From the NCBI RefSeq assembly GCF_027579695.1, contig NC_083583.1, positions 5,581,705-5,645,704 on the forward strand: a stretch of 64,000 bases of DNA. Reading direction: 5' to 3'. The DNA is from Neoarius graeffei. Its lineage: Eukaryota; Chordata; Actinopteri; Siluriformes; Ariidae. The stretch's first letter is position 1. Every line of letters begins with the position of its first letter. Below the pieces are notes generated by a model. That model was not told where the DNA came from and did not search any database. It saw only the letters and a program-made list of their open reading frames with translations. Positions 23,470 through 34,199 of this stretch are shown in pieces. The position numbers were made by a program, and so were the translations under genes.

Positions 23470-25069
23470 CAACCCCGATTCCAAAAAAGTTGGGACAAAG
23501 AACAAATTGTAAATAAAAACGGAATGCAATAATGTACAAATCTCAAAAACTGATATTGTATTCACAATAGAACATAGACAACATATCAAATGTCGAAAGT
23601 GAGACATTTTGAAATTTCATGCCAAATATTGGCTCATTTGAAATTTCATGACAGCAACACATCTCAAAAAAGTTGGGACAGGGGCAATAAGAGGCTGGAA
23701 AAGTTAAAGGTACAAAAAAGGAACAGCTGGAGGACCAAATTGCAACTCATTAGGTCAATTGGCAATAGATCATTAACATGACTGGGTATAAAAAGAGCAT
23801 CTTGGAGTGGCAGCGGCTCTCAGAAGTAAAGATGGGAAGAGGATCACCAATCCCCCTAATTCTGCGCCGACAAATAGTGGCGCAATATCAGAAAGGAGTT
23901 CGACAGTGTAAAATTGCAAAGAGTTTGAACATATCATCATCTACAGTGCATAATATCATCAAAAGATTCAGAGAATCTGGAAGAATCTCTGTGCGTAAGG
24001 GTCAAGGCCAGAAAACCATACTGGGTGCCCGTGATCTTCGGGCCCTTAGACGGCACTGCATCACATACAGGCATGCTTCTGTATTGGAAATCACAAAATG
24101 GGCTCAAGAATATTTCCAGAGAACATTATCTGTGAACACAATTCACCGTGCCATCCGCCGTTGCCAGCTAAAACTCTATAGTTCAAAGAAGAAGCCGTAT
24201 CTAAACATGATCCAGAAGCGCAGACGTCTTCTCTGGGCCAAGGCTCATTTAAAATGGACTGTGGCAAAGTGGAAAACTGTTCTGTGGTCAGACGAATCAA
24301 AATTTGAAGTTCTTTATGGAAATCAGGGACGCCGTGTCATTCGGACTAAAGAGGAGAAGGACGACCCGAGTTGTTATCAGCACTCAGTTCAGAAGCCTGC
24401 ATCTCTGATGGTATGGGGTTGCATTAGTGCGTGTGGCATGGGCAGCTTACACATCTGGAAAGACACCATCAATGCTGAAAGGTATATCCAGGTTCTAGAG
24501 CAACATATGCCCCCATCCAGACGACGTCTCTCAGGGAAGACCTTGCATTTTCCAACATGACAATGCCAAACCACGTACTGCATCAATTACAGCATCATGG
24601 CTGCGTAGAAGAAGGGTCCGGGTACTGAACTGGCCAGCCTGCAGTCCAGATCTTTCACCCATAGAAAACATTTGGTGCATCATAAAACGGAAGATACGAC
24701 AAAAAAGACCTAAGACAGTTGAGCAACTAGAATCCTACATTAGACAAGAATGGGTTAACATTCCTATCCCTAAACTTGAGCAACTTGTCTCCTCAGTCCC
24801 CAGACGTTTACAGACTGTTGTAAAGAGAAAAGGGGATGTCTCACAGTGGGAAACATGGCCTTGTCCCAACTTTTTTGAGATGTGTTGTCATGAAATTTAA
24901 AATCACCTAATTTTTCTCTTTAAATGATACATTTTCTCAGTTTAAACATTTGATATGTCATCTATGTTCTATTCTGAATAAAATATGGAATTTTGAAACT
25001 TCCACATCATTGCATTCCGTTTTTATTTACAATTTGTACTTTGCCCCAACTTTTTTGGAATCGGGGTTG
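23470..25069 (+). mobile_element. Tc1-like transposon, 1600 bp
   Basis: Flanked by TA (23468-23469, 25070-25071), with inverted termini CAACCCCGATTCCAAAAAAG. Inverted repeats extend about 200 bp. A minus-strand relative is at 55541-57140. Inserted in the endonuclease region of the L2 LINE. Confidence 0.93.
23832..24838 (+). pseudogene. Tc1-like transposase with 2-bp deletion
   Basis: Starts [20 protein letters not shown], an HTH domain, then the first catalytic Asp in [15 protein letters not shown] 2-bp loss near 24530 (compare CTCTTTCAGGG in the other copy with CTCTCAGGG here) shifts the frame before the second Asp (HDNAKPR). The remainder, including the Glu box, is readable in another frame to about 24845. 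Confidence 0.9.
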
Positions 25070-25071
25070 TA

Positions 25072-25354
25072 TATAACTGCATCCAGGAGGACTCGCTTCC
25101 TTTGATGCTATATATTCATTTGGCTTAATCCATGTTTCAGTTAAACAAAGTACATTAAACTCCTGATCAGTAATGAGTTCATTAACCATTAGCGCTTTAG
25201 ATGTAAGAGATCTAATATTTAATAGCCCCACCTTTAGATCAAAGGTGCTGGCAGCAGCTGTACAGTCAGTATGATCTAATTTTATATTGATTAGGTTACT
25301 GGAACAAACTCTCTGAATATTTCTACCTTTTTGTTGAGCTCGGGGAACAGACAC
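25072..25354 (-). pseudogene. L2 ORF2 N-terminus (endonuclease)
   Basis: Encodes KVGLLNIRSLTSKALMVNEL and NVLCLTETWIKPNEY, the first two APE-endonuclease motifs (NIRSL and ETW). It is cut at 25070 by the Tc1-like insertion and resumes at 23467. Confidence 0.85.
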
Positions 25355-25448
25355 AGCCTCGATGTAGTGGATGTTATGACGACTCTGTGCAGCTAGCAGA
25401 CAGTCGGTTTAGCCTGTTCGTCTGCTCCCTGGCCTTGGCTCTGGATTG

Positions 25449-26426
25449 TCAGAAATTAACTAGGCCTGTTCTGAGACTATGACCTATGCTGCAGGAAATG
25501 AGAGCAGCACCTTCCCGAGTGGGATGGATACCGTCCCGCCCTAACAGGCCAGCAGGGCCCTCAAAATTAGCCCAATTATCTATAAAGCCCACACTGTTTT
25601 CAGAGCACCACCTGGACAGCCAGCAGTTCAGCGACCATAACCTGCTGTAAGCTACATCGCAACGCCACATTGGGATGGGGCCAGAGCACACTACAGCATC
25701 GGACATCGCCTTTGCTAATTTAAACACCTCTACAAAGTTACTCTTAGTAACCTCAGACTGACGAAGGTGTATATCATTAGCTCCTGCATGGAGAACTATC
25801 TTTGAGAACCTGTGCTTGCCTAGGACCCTAAGATTACCTGCTATGTCCGGCACCCTGGCTCCCGGTCTACACCTGACTAAAGCTGCTGGTGCCCCTAAAG
25901 GCTGAGCTAATTTCACGTGCCGTATGATAGAGTCCCCTATAACCAGAGCTCTTTCAGGTTTCTCAGCGGGTGCATCACTAAGGAGAGCAAACCTGTTTGA
26001 CACATGACGCGGAGAGGAGTGGTGCTCCCATGGGCGAGCCTCAGCAGTAGCTTTGGCTCTACGCTTATGCCGCCGAGTCATCACCCATTCGCCCTGCTGT
26101 CAGGGCTCTAATGCCGGAGTTGGGGGATTACTAACTCCACCTAGGGCATCCAGACTTTCCCCTACAGAAGCTACACTGTTCTCATTCTCACTGGCCTTCT
26201 CTAAAGCCTGGATATGCGGTTCTAGCACTATAATCTTCTCCGTCAGAGAGCTAACTAATCTGCACTTATCACAAATAAAGCTATCGCTAGCGATGGAGGA
26301 AGAATGACTAAACATCCTGCACTCAGCACACTGAACAAGCTGAAGGTGTGCCATGATGAAAAGATTCACGTACCTTATTCGAAGATCTGTTGATATTAAA
26401 GCAGATCCGATGCAGATGGCCTCCAC
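25449..26426 (-). pseudogene. L2 ORF1 with zinc finger and esterase domain
   Basis: Two blocks in the same frame, separated by one TGA at 26100-26102. The N-terminal block has a PHD-like finger, CAECRMFSHSSSIAS ... CDKC. It is followed by a leucine-rich helix. The C-terminal block has the SGNH esterase motifs GDSIIRHV, HAGANDIHLRQ and DGIHPTREG, known from CR1/L2 ORF1 proteins. Only the TGA prevents a full-length ORF1 of about 324 residues. Confidence 0.88.
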
Positions 26427-26759
26427 TTGTGGTCTTTACGCAAGAGGAGAAAAGAAAAAGAAAGCTTCCAGTCTCGGTGTTCTTCCGAAAAAAGAGGGAA
26501 AAAAAAACGGAAAAAGGAAAGCAAAAAGTGGAAAGTACAAAAAGGAAAGCGAAAGTATAATAAAAAATGAAGTGGATACTGGAAAATTATTTGTAGAAAT
26601 TTTTTTTAAAAAAGATTAGTAATTAACGCCAACACTCGTGGAAAAACGACTCGTCGCAAACAACTCAGGAACCAGGAAGTGTGTAGCACTGTGTTACCTT
26701 CTGTCTTTCCCTTTCAGTTACGATGTCAAAGTTAGTCTTGCTGGAGTCCCTGCTTGCAC

Positions 26760-27380
26760 TCAGTGCGCAATGTATACTGTTCTTCACCACTAGGTGACAC
26801 TGGGCATACCTAACAACCCGTGTTTCTCTCTCTGTCTCGTCCTTTGTCTGTCTCTCTCTGTTGAATTACATGTTGATCCTGAGACACCAGTGATGCTGAA
26901 CCTCTCCTGCTCTTCGGACCTGCCTGATCCATCCTGATGCCCTACTTCTGGCTGGAGTCTCATCACAGTGCTCCTGTGGAGGACGGCCCCATATGGACAG
27001 TCGAAAGTCACACTTAGAAGATGGCTCTGTAAAAACACTGACAGTTTTGCTCCGATGGCTGAGGACTACGATCGCCATGCTAACTTTCGGACTGCAGTTG
27101 TCATGAACAGTTTTGCACTCAGGTCTCCACTGATTGATGAACAGTTGATAACTTCAACAAAATAAATTTCATGCTAAAACTAGAATGAATTTCCTGTGAG
27201 TGATTCTACAGGACACAGTTATAAAAGCAAGTTATTTATAATCACACTATCTGTTATCACCTAGATGAGGATGGGTTCCCTTAGAGTCTGGTTCCTCTCA
27301 AGGTTTCTTCCTCATGTCATCTGAGGGAGCTTTTCCCCTTGCCACTGTCGCCTCAGCGCCCAAGACTTTTTAAAGATTGC
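26760..27380 (+). mobile_element. L2 3' UTR fragment, plus strand
   Basis: Reverse-complement match to parts of 19120-19650, with GGTTTCTTCCTCATGTCATC and GAGGACGGCCCCATATGGAC. Opposite in orientation to the neighbouring L2. It is a separate truncated insertion. Bases 26430-26760 between them are A-rich with no feature seen. Confidence 0.75.
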
Positions 27381-27399
27381 ACTCCTGAAGGTTGAAAAT

Positions 27400-27530
27400 C
27401 CCTTGTTGTGTATTCATTTACTTGTGCGGGATGTGACTGCCGTTATGTAGGTGAAACTACTCACCATTTTTCAACGAGGATAAAAGAGCACACAATAAAA
27501 ATTCCCACATTTTTAAACATCTTTCCCAGT
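27400..27530 (+). mobile_element. Penelope-like GIY-YIG fragment
   Basis: Plus translation gives CDCRYVGETTHHFSTRIKEH, the GIY-YIG-like endonuclease block at the C-terminus of Penelope-like retroelements. Confidence 0.65.
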
Positions 27531-27570
27531 TTTGTCTGTGAAGATTCTCAATCATCCAGGTCATAGTAAG

Positions 27571-27936
27571 CTGTGGGTGGTAGAAATGGGCAACTGGACT
27601 TGCTTGAAGATTCTTGAAAACGTTTCACCTCTCGTCCGAAAGGCTTCCTCAGTTCTGTCTGACCAATAGGGAGTATCAGATATTACAGATATTATCCGAC
27701 AGGGTACTCACCCAACCAGAGAGAGATGTCTTATCCAAGGGTCTTAACTTTGCAGTTTCACCTGAGCGGATACCGGTAGTAGAACTCATCACAGCCACAG
27801 AGACAGCCATCAGGAACAACAATATCTGATACTCCCTATTGGTCAGACAGAACTGAGGAAGCCTTTCGGACGAGAGGTGAAACGTTTTCAAGAATCTTCA
27901 AGCAAGTCCAGTTGCCTATTTCTACCACCCACAGCT
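27571..27936. mobile_element. Penelope-like pseudo-LTR palindrome with ORF start
   Basis: Arms 27571-27687 and 27819-27936 are inverted copies containing AAACGTTTCACCTCTCGTCC. The loop encodes SDRVLTQPERDVLSKGLNFA then VSPERIPVVELI, which I associate with the N-terminal region of Penelope-like ORFs. The inverted arms suit the pseudo-LTRs of these elements. Confidence 0.65.
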
Positions 27937-27970
27937 TTCCCAGTTTTCTACATGTAAAAATCAGGACAGC

Positions 27971-28160
27971 TCTAAATTGACCGTGAATGTGTGTGTGAAT
28001 GGTTGTTTGTCTCTGTGTGTCAGTCCTGCGATGACCTGGCGACTTGTCCAGGGTGTACCCCGCCTCTCACCCATAGTCAGCTGGGATAGGATCCAGCTTG
28101 CCTGTGACCCTGTAGAACAGGATAAAGCGGCTACAGATAATGGATGGATGGAAAATCAGT
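27971..28160 (+). mobile_element. SINE 3' fragment
   Basis: The SINE body and tail only (GACTTGTCCAGGGTGTACCC, then GGATAAAGCGGCTACAGA), ending in GGATGGATGG. Confidence 0.8.
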
Positions 28161-28490
28161 ACACGCCTGCTTGCTTCACTATCTTATGGCCCTTTTCCAC
28201 TACCCTTTTTCAGCTCACTTCAGCTCGCTTCAGCCCGACACGGCTCGCGTTTCGACTACCAAAAACCAGCACGACTCAGCTCGTTTCAGCCCTGCTTAGC
28301 CCCTAAAACTCGCACCGTTTTGGAGTGGGGCTGAAGCGAGCCAAACCATGCCGAGTGAGGTTGGGGGCGTGAGCAGACACTCCCCTGTGCACTGATTGGT
28401 GAGGAGGAGTGTCCTCACATGCCCACACACGCCCCGCGAGCACGCTGGGATCTGTAAACACCGCAAACCCGGAAGGAGAATAATTACGAA

Positions 28491-28619
28491 TTACGAGAAT
28501 TTCTGAAGCCTTATGCGCCTCGCCTCATCTATACGCTCTTGCCAGTATCTGTTGGCGTTGTCGGTGACAACAAGCCACAGCACCAAGACCAGCAACACTA
28601 ACGACTCCATGTCCTCCAT
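28491..28619 (-). pseudogene. Harbinger-type N-terminal exon remnant
   Basis: A 42-codon frame: MEDMESLVLLVLVLWLVVTD then NANRYWQERIDEARRIRL. Hydrophobic start followed by a YWQERI-R-rich part, similar in style to fish HARBI1-like frames. Weak donor-like GTAATT after the last codons. Family call rests on the termini and the 3-bp target site. Confidence 0.5.
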
Positions 28620-28993
28620 GTTTATTGTTTACTCTCCGGGTCGTGAGACTACCGCTTAAAAGATCACTGAATCAGTGACATACAGAGCATCGTGGACGAG
28701 TTCGCGGAGCGCAAGGCTCATCGTATGCCCTTCAAATAATGCGCGCAGTAGGCTATTGATGTTTTATTATGAGCCATGTACAGTATGTCGCCTAATGTTT
28801 TTTTGTTTCTGAGTTACATGTTCGTTTGAAGGACTTAATGTACAAAATAACATAGTTGCACCCCGTAGTGTTGAAATTGGTAAACACAGTGCATTCAGTG
28901 AGGTTTGCACCGCCCTCCTTTTATTTCTGACTCTTCCTGTCACCGTTGCAACCTCTGAGCGCTCATTCGTATGCCCTTCAAATAATGTGCGCA

Positions 28994-31900
28994 GTATAGA
29001 ATGAATGAATGAATGAATGAATGAATTTATTTATTTCGAACATGTATAAAAATGTATGTAACTATTTATACATACAAAAGAAAGAAAATGAAAAAAGTGA
29101 CAAAAAAAGAATAAATAAAATAATATAAAGAGCTAATACATTACAATACACCGCACATTGTTCGAAAAAGGAGTGGGAAGAAGTACAATACTTTTTTTAA
29201 TTTCCCACCCCTTTTTAACTACCCCGAAATCCAAACTACATTAATACACTTATAAAAATATATACCACATATACACTTCATGATTATCCATATAAATATA
29301 TAATTACAAAAATAAATATATACTACATACCATATCCATATACATATATATACATATACACATAACTATCTATATAAATATATAATTACAAAAAAAAATA
29401 TCTACTACATACTTATCCCTGTAAATATGAAGATATCTATCCCCATAAATAAATATATACCATATACTAAGCTAGTTCTAATATAACAATCAACCCTATT
29501 CTATTTATCCCTCATCATCCTCCATTAACATATTTCCTCTGCAATATACTTGTTTAAAAATATTTTTTTGTACCTTTTTTTAAACAGATTTATATTTGCA
29601 CTTTGTTTTATTTCTGTCTCCAGTCTGTTCCATAAAGTCACCCCACAGCTCGATACGCACATGCTTTTCATATTTGTTCGAACCTTTGGTTTTTTAAAAT
29701 TTAGGTCTCCCCTTAGATTATATCCCCCCTCTCTCTCACTGAACATTCCTTGTATATTTTTTGGCAATAGATTATTTCTTGCTTTGTACATTATTTGTGC
29801 TGTTCTGAATTTGACCAGATCCATAAATTTCAACATGTGTGATTTTATGAATAGTGGGTTTGTGTGATCTCTGTATCCTGTTTTGTTTATTGTCCTTATT
29901 GCTCTTTTCTGTATTGTACATATCGGCTGCAGAGTGGTTTTGTAGGTGTTTCCCCAGACTTCGACACAATAAGTCAGATATGGCAAAAATAATGAGTAAT
30001 ATAGAGTATGCAAAGATTTACAATCAAGAATATATTTTGTTTTCCACAGAATTGCCGAGCACTTTGCCAGTTTTGCTCGTACGTATCCTACATGAGGTTT
30101 CCAGCAGACTTTAGGATCCAAAATCACACCAAGAAATTTAATTTCCTGTACCATTTCTATCTTAGTATTGTCTATTATCAATTCTACATTACAATCTATT
30201 TTATGTCTCCCAAACAACATAATCTTTGTTTTGCTTAGATTTAATGATAATTTATTTTTGTCAAACCATAGTTTTAGTTTATTTATTTCAGTTGTGATTA
30301 TCTCTAAAGTCTGCTGCAAATTCTCACCGGAACAAAAAATATTGGTGTCATCTGCAAACAAAACAAATTTCAATTCTTGCGAAATTGTACATATGTCATT
30401 GATGTATATTATGAATAATTTCGGACCTAATATTGACCCCTGTGGTACCCCGCATGTAATGTTCATGAAATCAGATTTATGGTCACCTATCTGCACAAAC
30501 TGTTGCCCGTTTCTTACATAGCTCGACAGCCAGCTCCACCCAACTCCCCTAACACCACACTTTTCTAGTTTACTTAATAATATACTATGATCAATAGTAT
30601 CGAATGCTTTTTTTAGGTCCACAAATACTCCAATTGCTATTTTTTTATTGTCTATACATTTTGTGATTTCCTCTATTAGTTCCATTAGTGCCATCGATGT
30701 TGATCTGTCCGTTCTGAATCCATATTGACTGTCTGTAAGGAGGTTGTGTTTTTCAATGAATTTGTCCAGTCTATCTGAAAAAAGTTTTTCGAGTATTTTG
30801 GAGAATTGGGGGAGTAAAGAAACAGGCCTGTAGTTTGTGAAATGGTGTCTATCTCCGGTTTTAAACAATGGTATCACTTTTGCAATTTTCATTTTGTCTG
30901 GAAATGTACCTGATTGAAAAGATAAATTGCAGATGTGGGTGAGTGGTTTCACAATTCCCTCAATAACTGTCTTTACTGTTAACATGTCTATATCATTCCA
31001 GTCTGCAGAAGTTTTGTTTTTACATTTTCTTACAATTTGGATAATTTCTTCCTCATCAGTTGCAGTTAGAAAAATTGTACTTGGATTTCTGTCCCCCATA
31101 TCTTCTATGTCCCCACATTGTGTTGTTTCGGGTTCCTTTATTTTTGCCGCTAAATCTGGTCCCACATTTACAAAGAATTGATTAAAACCATTCACCACAT
31201 CCTCCATATTATTTATGGTCTTATCATTTACAGTGTAGTACTCTGGGTAATTTGTAGTTTTGGATCCATTTCTCACAATACCATTCAATACAGTCCATAT
31301 ACCTTTAATATTGTTTTTATTTTTCTCCACTAATTTATTATAATAGTCTTTCTTACATATCCTCATAATATTAGTTAATTTATTTTTATATTTTTTATAT
31401 TTTTCCTCTGCCTCTATAGTTCGATGCTTTAAGAATTGTCTGTATAATATATTTTTCTTTTTGCAGGCATTTTGTAGCCCCTTGGTGCCCCACGGACTAT
31501 TTGTATATTTATGTATATTACTGTATTTCTTTATAGGACAATTTTTATTATATAGTTCATTGAATATTATTAAAAATTCCTCATATGCTTTATCAACATC
31601 TTTTTCTTTATAAACTACATTCCAGTCCTGTATTATTAAGTCATTTTTTAGTGCAATCATGGTTTCTTCAGTTTTCATTCTTATATATTTATAATTTTTA
31701 TTATCCTTTTTCTTGCTATAATTACAGTAATATACATTAAAAATAGGTAGGTGGTCACTGATGTCTGTTAATAGTAGACCGCTCTCTATATTATTTTCCA
31801 GGATATTAGTAAATATATTATCTATTAAAGTGGTGCTGTGAGAAGTGATCCTGCTTGGTCTGGTAATAGTTGGGTACAGTCCCATACTTAACATTGAATT

Positions 31901-32705
31901 AATGAACTCTTCTGTCATTTTATGTTTCTTATGATTTAAGAGGTCGATGTTAAAATCACCACAGATGTACATGACCTTCTGAGTTGATTTTATAAACATA
32001 CTTTCCATCCAATCTATAAAAACTTCTATGCTTGATCCAGGAGATCTGTATATACAGCTCACCATTATATTTTTCATTTTTTCACAGCATATTTCTATTG
32101 TAATACACTCCATCCAATCATCAACAGCTACCGTCATTTTATTATTAATTTTATATTCCAAACTATTATCAACATATATTGCCACTCCCCCTCCTCTTTT
32201 GTTCTTTCTATTGATATAATTTAATTCATACCCGTTCAGCTCAAAATCTACTCCCATCTCATCGTTGATCCAAGTTTCTGATATGGCTATTATATTGAAT
32301 GGAGTATTGAACTGACTGAGATATTCCTTCATTTTATGGAAATTGGCATACAGACTTCTGATATTGAAATGAATAATTGATATCTTATTTCCGTTTCTGA
32401 TCTTTGCATTGTATTGATATTCAGTGTAATACCGGCAGCTGATATTGATGTTGCTGAAAAGATTATTTTCCGGATCAATATTATTTTCCATATCTTGTAT
32501 TTTGTGCTCAGTATAGTGGAAAGTGTCCAGTTCTTGTGTCCAGTGTCCAGTGTCCAGTCCTTGTGTCATGATTGTAAATTGCTTTATTTGGCTCCCTCAG
32601 AATTTGTCCAGTTCCCCAATATCTCGGATGACCAAGATCTTGGCCTCTTCTGGAGATCCCCTCAACTTGATGAAAATCTTGCAGTTTTGTGTCCAAGTGT
32701 TTTGT
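28994..32705 (-). mobile_element. CR1/L2-group LINE, apparently intact ORF2
   Basis: The 3' end at 28994-29030 is a (GAAT)n/(ATTC)n tail. The UTR has GTATGTAACTATTTATACAT (plus-strand reading) and a T-rich block near 29200. A short flanking repeat TATAG is seen on both sides. ORF2 occupies 29525-32569. No ORF1 is present, so the copy is 5'-truncated or the family has one ORF. Confidence 0.88.
29525..32569 (-). CDS. LINE endonuclease-reverse transcriptase, 1014 codons open
   Basis: A single open frame with an APE endonuclease and an RT. Endonuclease motifs: HFNIRSL (about residue 67), ETW (98), GDFNIDL (204) and SDH (271). RT motifs: [75 protein letters not shown] and FADDTNIF with both catalytic Asp. 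A thumb and C-terminal region follow, ending RYKKIFLNKY. The start is uncertain: the first 26 codons are a GHWTQELDT-like repeat, and Met27 (MENNIDPEN) may be the real start. No inactivating change was seen by eye. Codon use is strongly AT-rich, unlike the GC-rich gypsy element at 59 kb. Confidence 0.93.
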   Translation of the reverse strand: MTQGLDTGHWTQELDTFHYTEHKIQDMENNIDPENNLFSNINISCRYYTEYQYNAKIRNGNKISIIHFNIRSLYANFHKMKEYLSQFNTPFNIIAISETWINDEMGVDFELNGYELNYINRKNKRGGGVAIYVDNSLEYKINNKMTVAVDDWMECITIEICCEKMKNIMVSCIYRSPGSSIEVFIDWMESMFIKSTQKVMYICGDFNIDLLNHKKHKMTEEFINSMLSMGLYPTITRPSRITSHSTTLIDNIFTNILENNIESGLLLTDISDHLPIFNVYYCNYSKKKDNKNYKYIRMKTEETMIALKNDLIIQDWNVVYKEKDVDKAYEEFLIIFNELYNKNCPIKKYSNIHKYTNSPWGTKGLQNACKKKNILYRQFLKHRTIEAEEKYKKYKNKLTNIMRICKKDYYNKLVEKNKNNIKGIWTVLNGIVRNGSKTTNYPEYYTVNDKTINNMEDVVNGFNQFFVNVGPDLAAKIKEPETTQCGDIEDMGDRNPSTIFLTATDEEEIIQIVRKCKNKTSADWNDIDMLTVKTVIEGIVKPLTHICNLSFQSGTFPDKMKIAKVIPLFKTGDRHHFTNYRPVSLLPQFSKILEKLFSDRLDKFIEKHNLLTDSQYGFRTDRSTSMALMELIEEITKCIDNKKIAIGVFVDLKKAFDTIDHSILLSKLEKCGVRGVGWSWLSSYVRNGQQFVQIGDHKSDFMNITCGVPQGSILGPKLFIIYINDICTISQELKFVLFADDTNIFCSGENLQQTLEIITTEINKLKLWFDKNKLSLNLSKTKIMLFGRHKIDCNVELIIDNTKIEMVQEIKFLGVILDPKVCWKPHVGYVRAKLAKCSAILWKTKYILDCKSLHTLYYSLFLPYLTYCVEVWGNTYKTTLQPICTIQKRAIRTINKTGYRDHTNPLFIKSHMLKFMDLVKFRTAQIMYKARNNLLPKNIQGMFSEREGGYNLRGDLNFKKPKVRTNMKSMCVSSCGVTLWNRLETEIKQSANINLFKKRYKKIFLNKYIAEEIC

Positions 32706-33399
32706 ATAGGCTATTGATGTTTTATTATGAGCCATGTACAGTATCCTAATGTTTTTTGTTTCTGAGTTACATGTTCGTTTGAAGGACTTGATGTACTAAA
32801 TAACATAGTTGCACCCGGTAGTGTTGAAATTGGTAAACACCGCAGCTGCGGACATTGTGTAGCCTAAAATGATGTTATGATAAGCTTTAATAAAGGGCCC
32901 GGTCATTTGCCCCGCCCCCGGCCCGGCTCTGACTTGTTCCGCCACTGTCACTGATGTCACTGTTTGCGCTGCTTAACGACATCACCTGACGTCCACCCAC
33001 TTTCGCTAACTCCACCCAATGTGTCCACCCACTTCCAGCCAGCACGGTTCAGCGCGGTTGTAGTCGAAATGCAACTCCAACAGCCCCGCTCAGCTCGACT
33101 CAGCTCGACTCGGCACGGCTCAGCCGCGTTTGTAGTGGAAAAGCGGCATTAGATTCTGCGAAAACATCCTTTGAACTTAAACTTAAAGAGGGTTTTTATC
33201 TGAGCCAGATGAATCCTGAATTGAATAAACAAGTTCAAAATATTAATACTTTCCTTAACCTATGATTTATCTAAATTGGTTAATTGGTGTTGTGTCACGT
33301 GATCTAAGACTCATCATTCCTCATTAAACTGAAATGGTGTAATTTATGCTTTAACATGTCTTTAAAAAGTTGTTTTACGGTTTTTAAATGCTCTTAAAG

Positions 33400-34199
33400 C
33401 TAGACGACCTTTCCATTTCATAAAATTGGTGAAATTTAGTTCCCTCTGAAATTTGGTCATTGTGATATCTGTTTATTTCTGTAATATCTAAAAAAAAAAA
33501 AAAAAAAAAAACCTCAGGCCATTCTGTGGCTGGGAAGTTATTTAATTTGAGGGGATTAAAGCAAATAATGTGCATGAAATCGCTCGCTTGGTGCAGTCAA
33601 GCAGACAGAGGAAGTCCGCGTGCGCATGCGCAGGTTTACCTTCTTATTTTGGGTTTTACGGCAGCTGGCATCCACAGTGTTGCATTACTGCCATCTACAG
33701 GTTTCCCTTCGAGCGTGCACTGACAGTTCCATCATTCTGTCGCTAAACGAACAGCTGATCACACCGAGGTGCTCGCTGAGCGCCCATATTTATTAGTTTG
33801 GTCCTGCGTTTCCTTTCCTTCGTATACAACATAACGTCTTTTCTTCTCGCTTTCTTTCCGTTACTGTAGTCGGTCTTTCATGTTTCATTCGCACACTCAT
33901 GTCCTCCATTTTTCTCTCCTGTTTCAAATTTGTATCCCACAATGCCTTGCATGAACGGGGAAAGCCCACCACGTGATGCATGACGTAGTATCTTGAATTG
34001 GGTCATGGTGAAGCAGGAAAAAATAGCGGAGAATTTAGGGACACGTGGAGATAAATTCATTCATTGTTCTGTCAAAAAAAAATGAAATTGGAAGTCTGTG
34101 ATTCAAATTCAGTAGCTTTCGGTCCATGAAACAAAAATAACTGGGTGTTGGGAAAATTCTTTTTATGACCTACACTTGAAAAATCTGAATGGCAGTCTA
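33400..34199. repeat. Left arm of a large inverted repeat
   Basis: Reverse-complement copy at 37643-38371, for example CCATTCTGTGGCTGGGAAGT, GAACAGCTGATCACACCGAG and GTCGGTCTTTCATGTTTCAT. I judge the identity to be high but imperfect, with small indels. No long open frame is shared. Bases 33150-33400 before it show nothing. Confidence 0.88.

Larger units (their letters stand above)
18950..26430 (-). mobile_element. L2-type LINE, minus strand, split by three DNA transposons
   Basis: Reads 5' to 3' from 26430 down to about 18960. ORF1 occupies 25449-26426 and the ORF2 endonuclease N-terminus 25072-25354. The rest of EN and RT follows at 21493-23467, the RT C-terminus at 20120-20772, and a long 3' UTR at about 18990-20105. 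The UTR contains AAGCAGCTTTACAGAA and GGAAAAACTCCCTCAGA (plus-strand reading), also seen in other copies at 27.3 and 47.6-48.2 kb. Insertions: Tc1-like 23470-25069, TTAA foldback 20777-21492 and TTAA MITE 19886-20106. Removing them restores the LINE order. Confidence 0.9.
28187..33148. mobile_element. Harbinger-like element split by a LINE
   Basis: Outer ends TGGCCCTTTTCCACTAC and the inverse of TGCCGCTTTTCCACTAC, flanked by TTA (28184-28186, 33149-33151). The outer 100-150 bp are rich in AGCTCGCTTCAGC-like repeats at both ends. About 1.25 kb is its own sequence; the LINE at about 28994-32705 fills the rest. A stretch of about 150 bp is present on both sides of the LINE (28750-28899 and 32708-32838), from a tandem duplication that predates or accompanied the insertion. 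Confidence 0.8.

Noticed and set aside
26353..26619. Lys-rich 88-codon plus-strand frame
   Set aside because: Antisense to the start of the L2 ORF1 and of low complexity.
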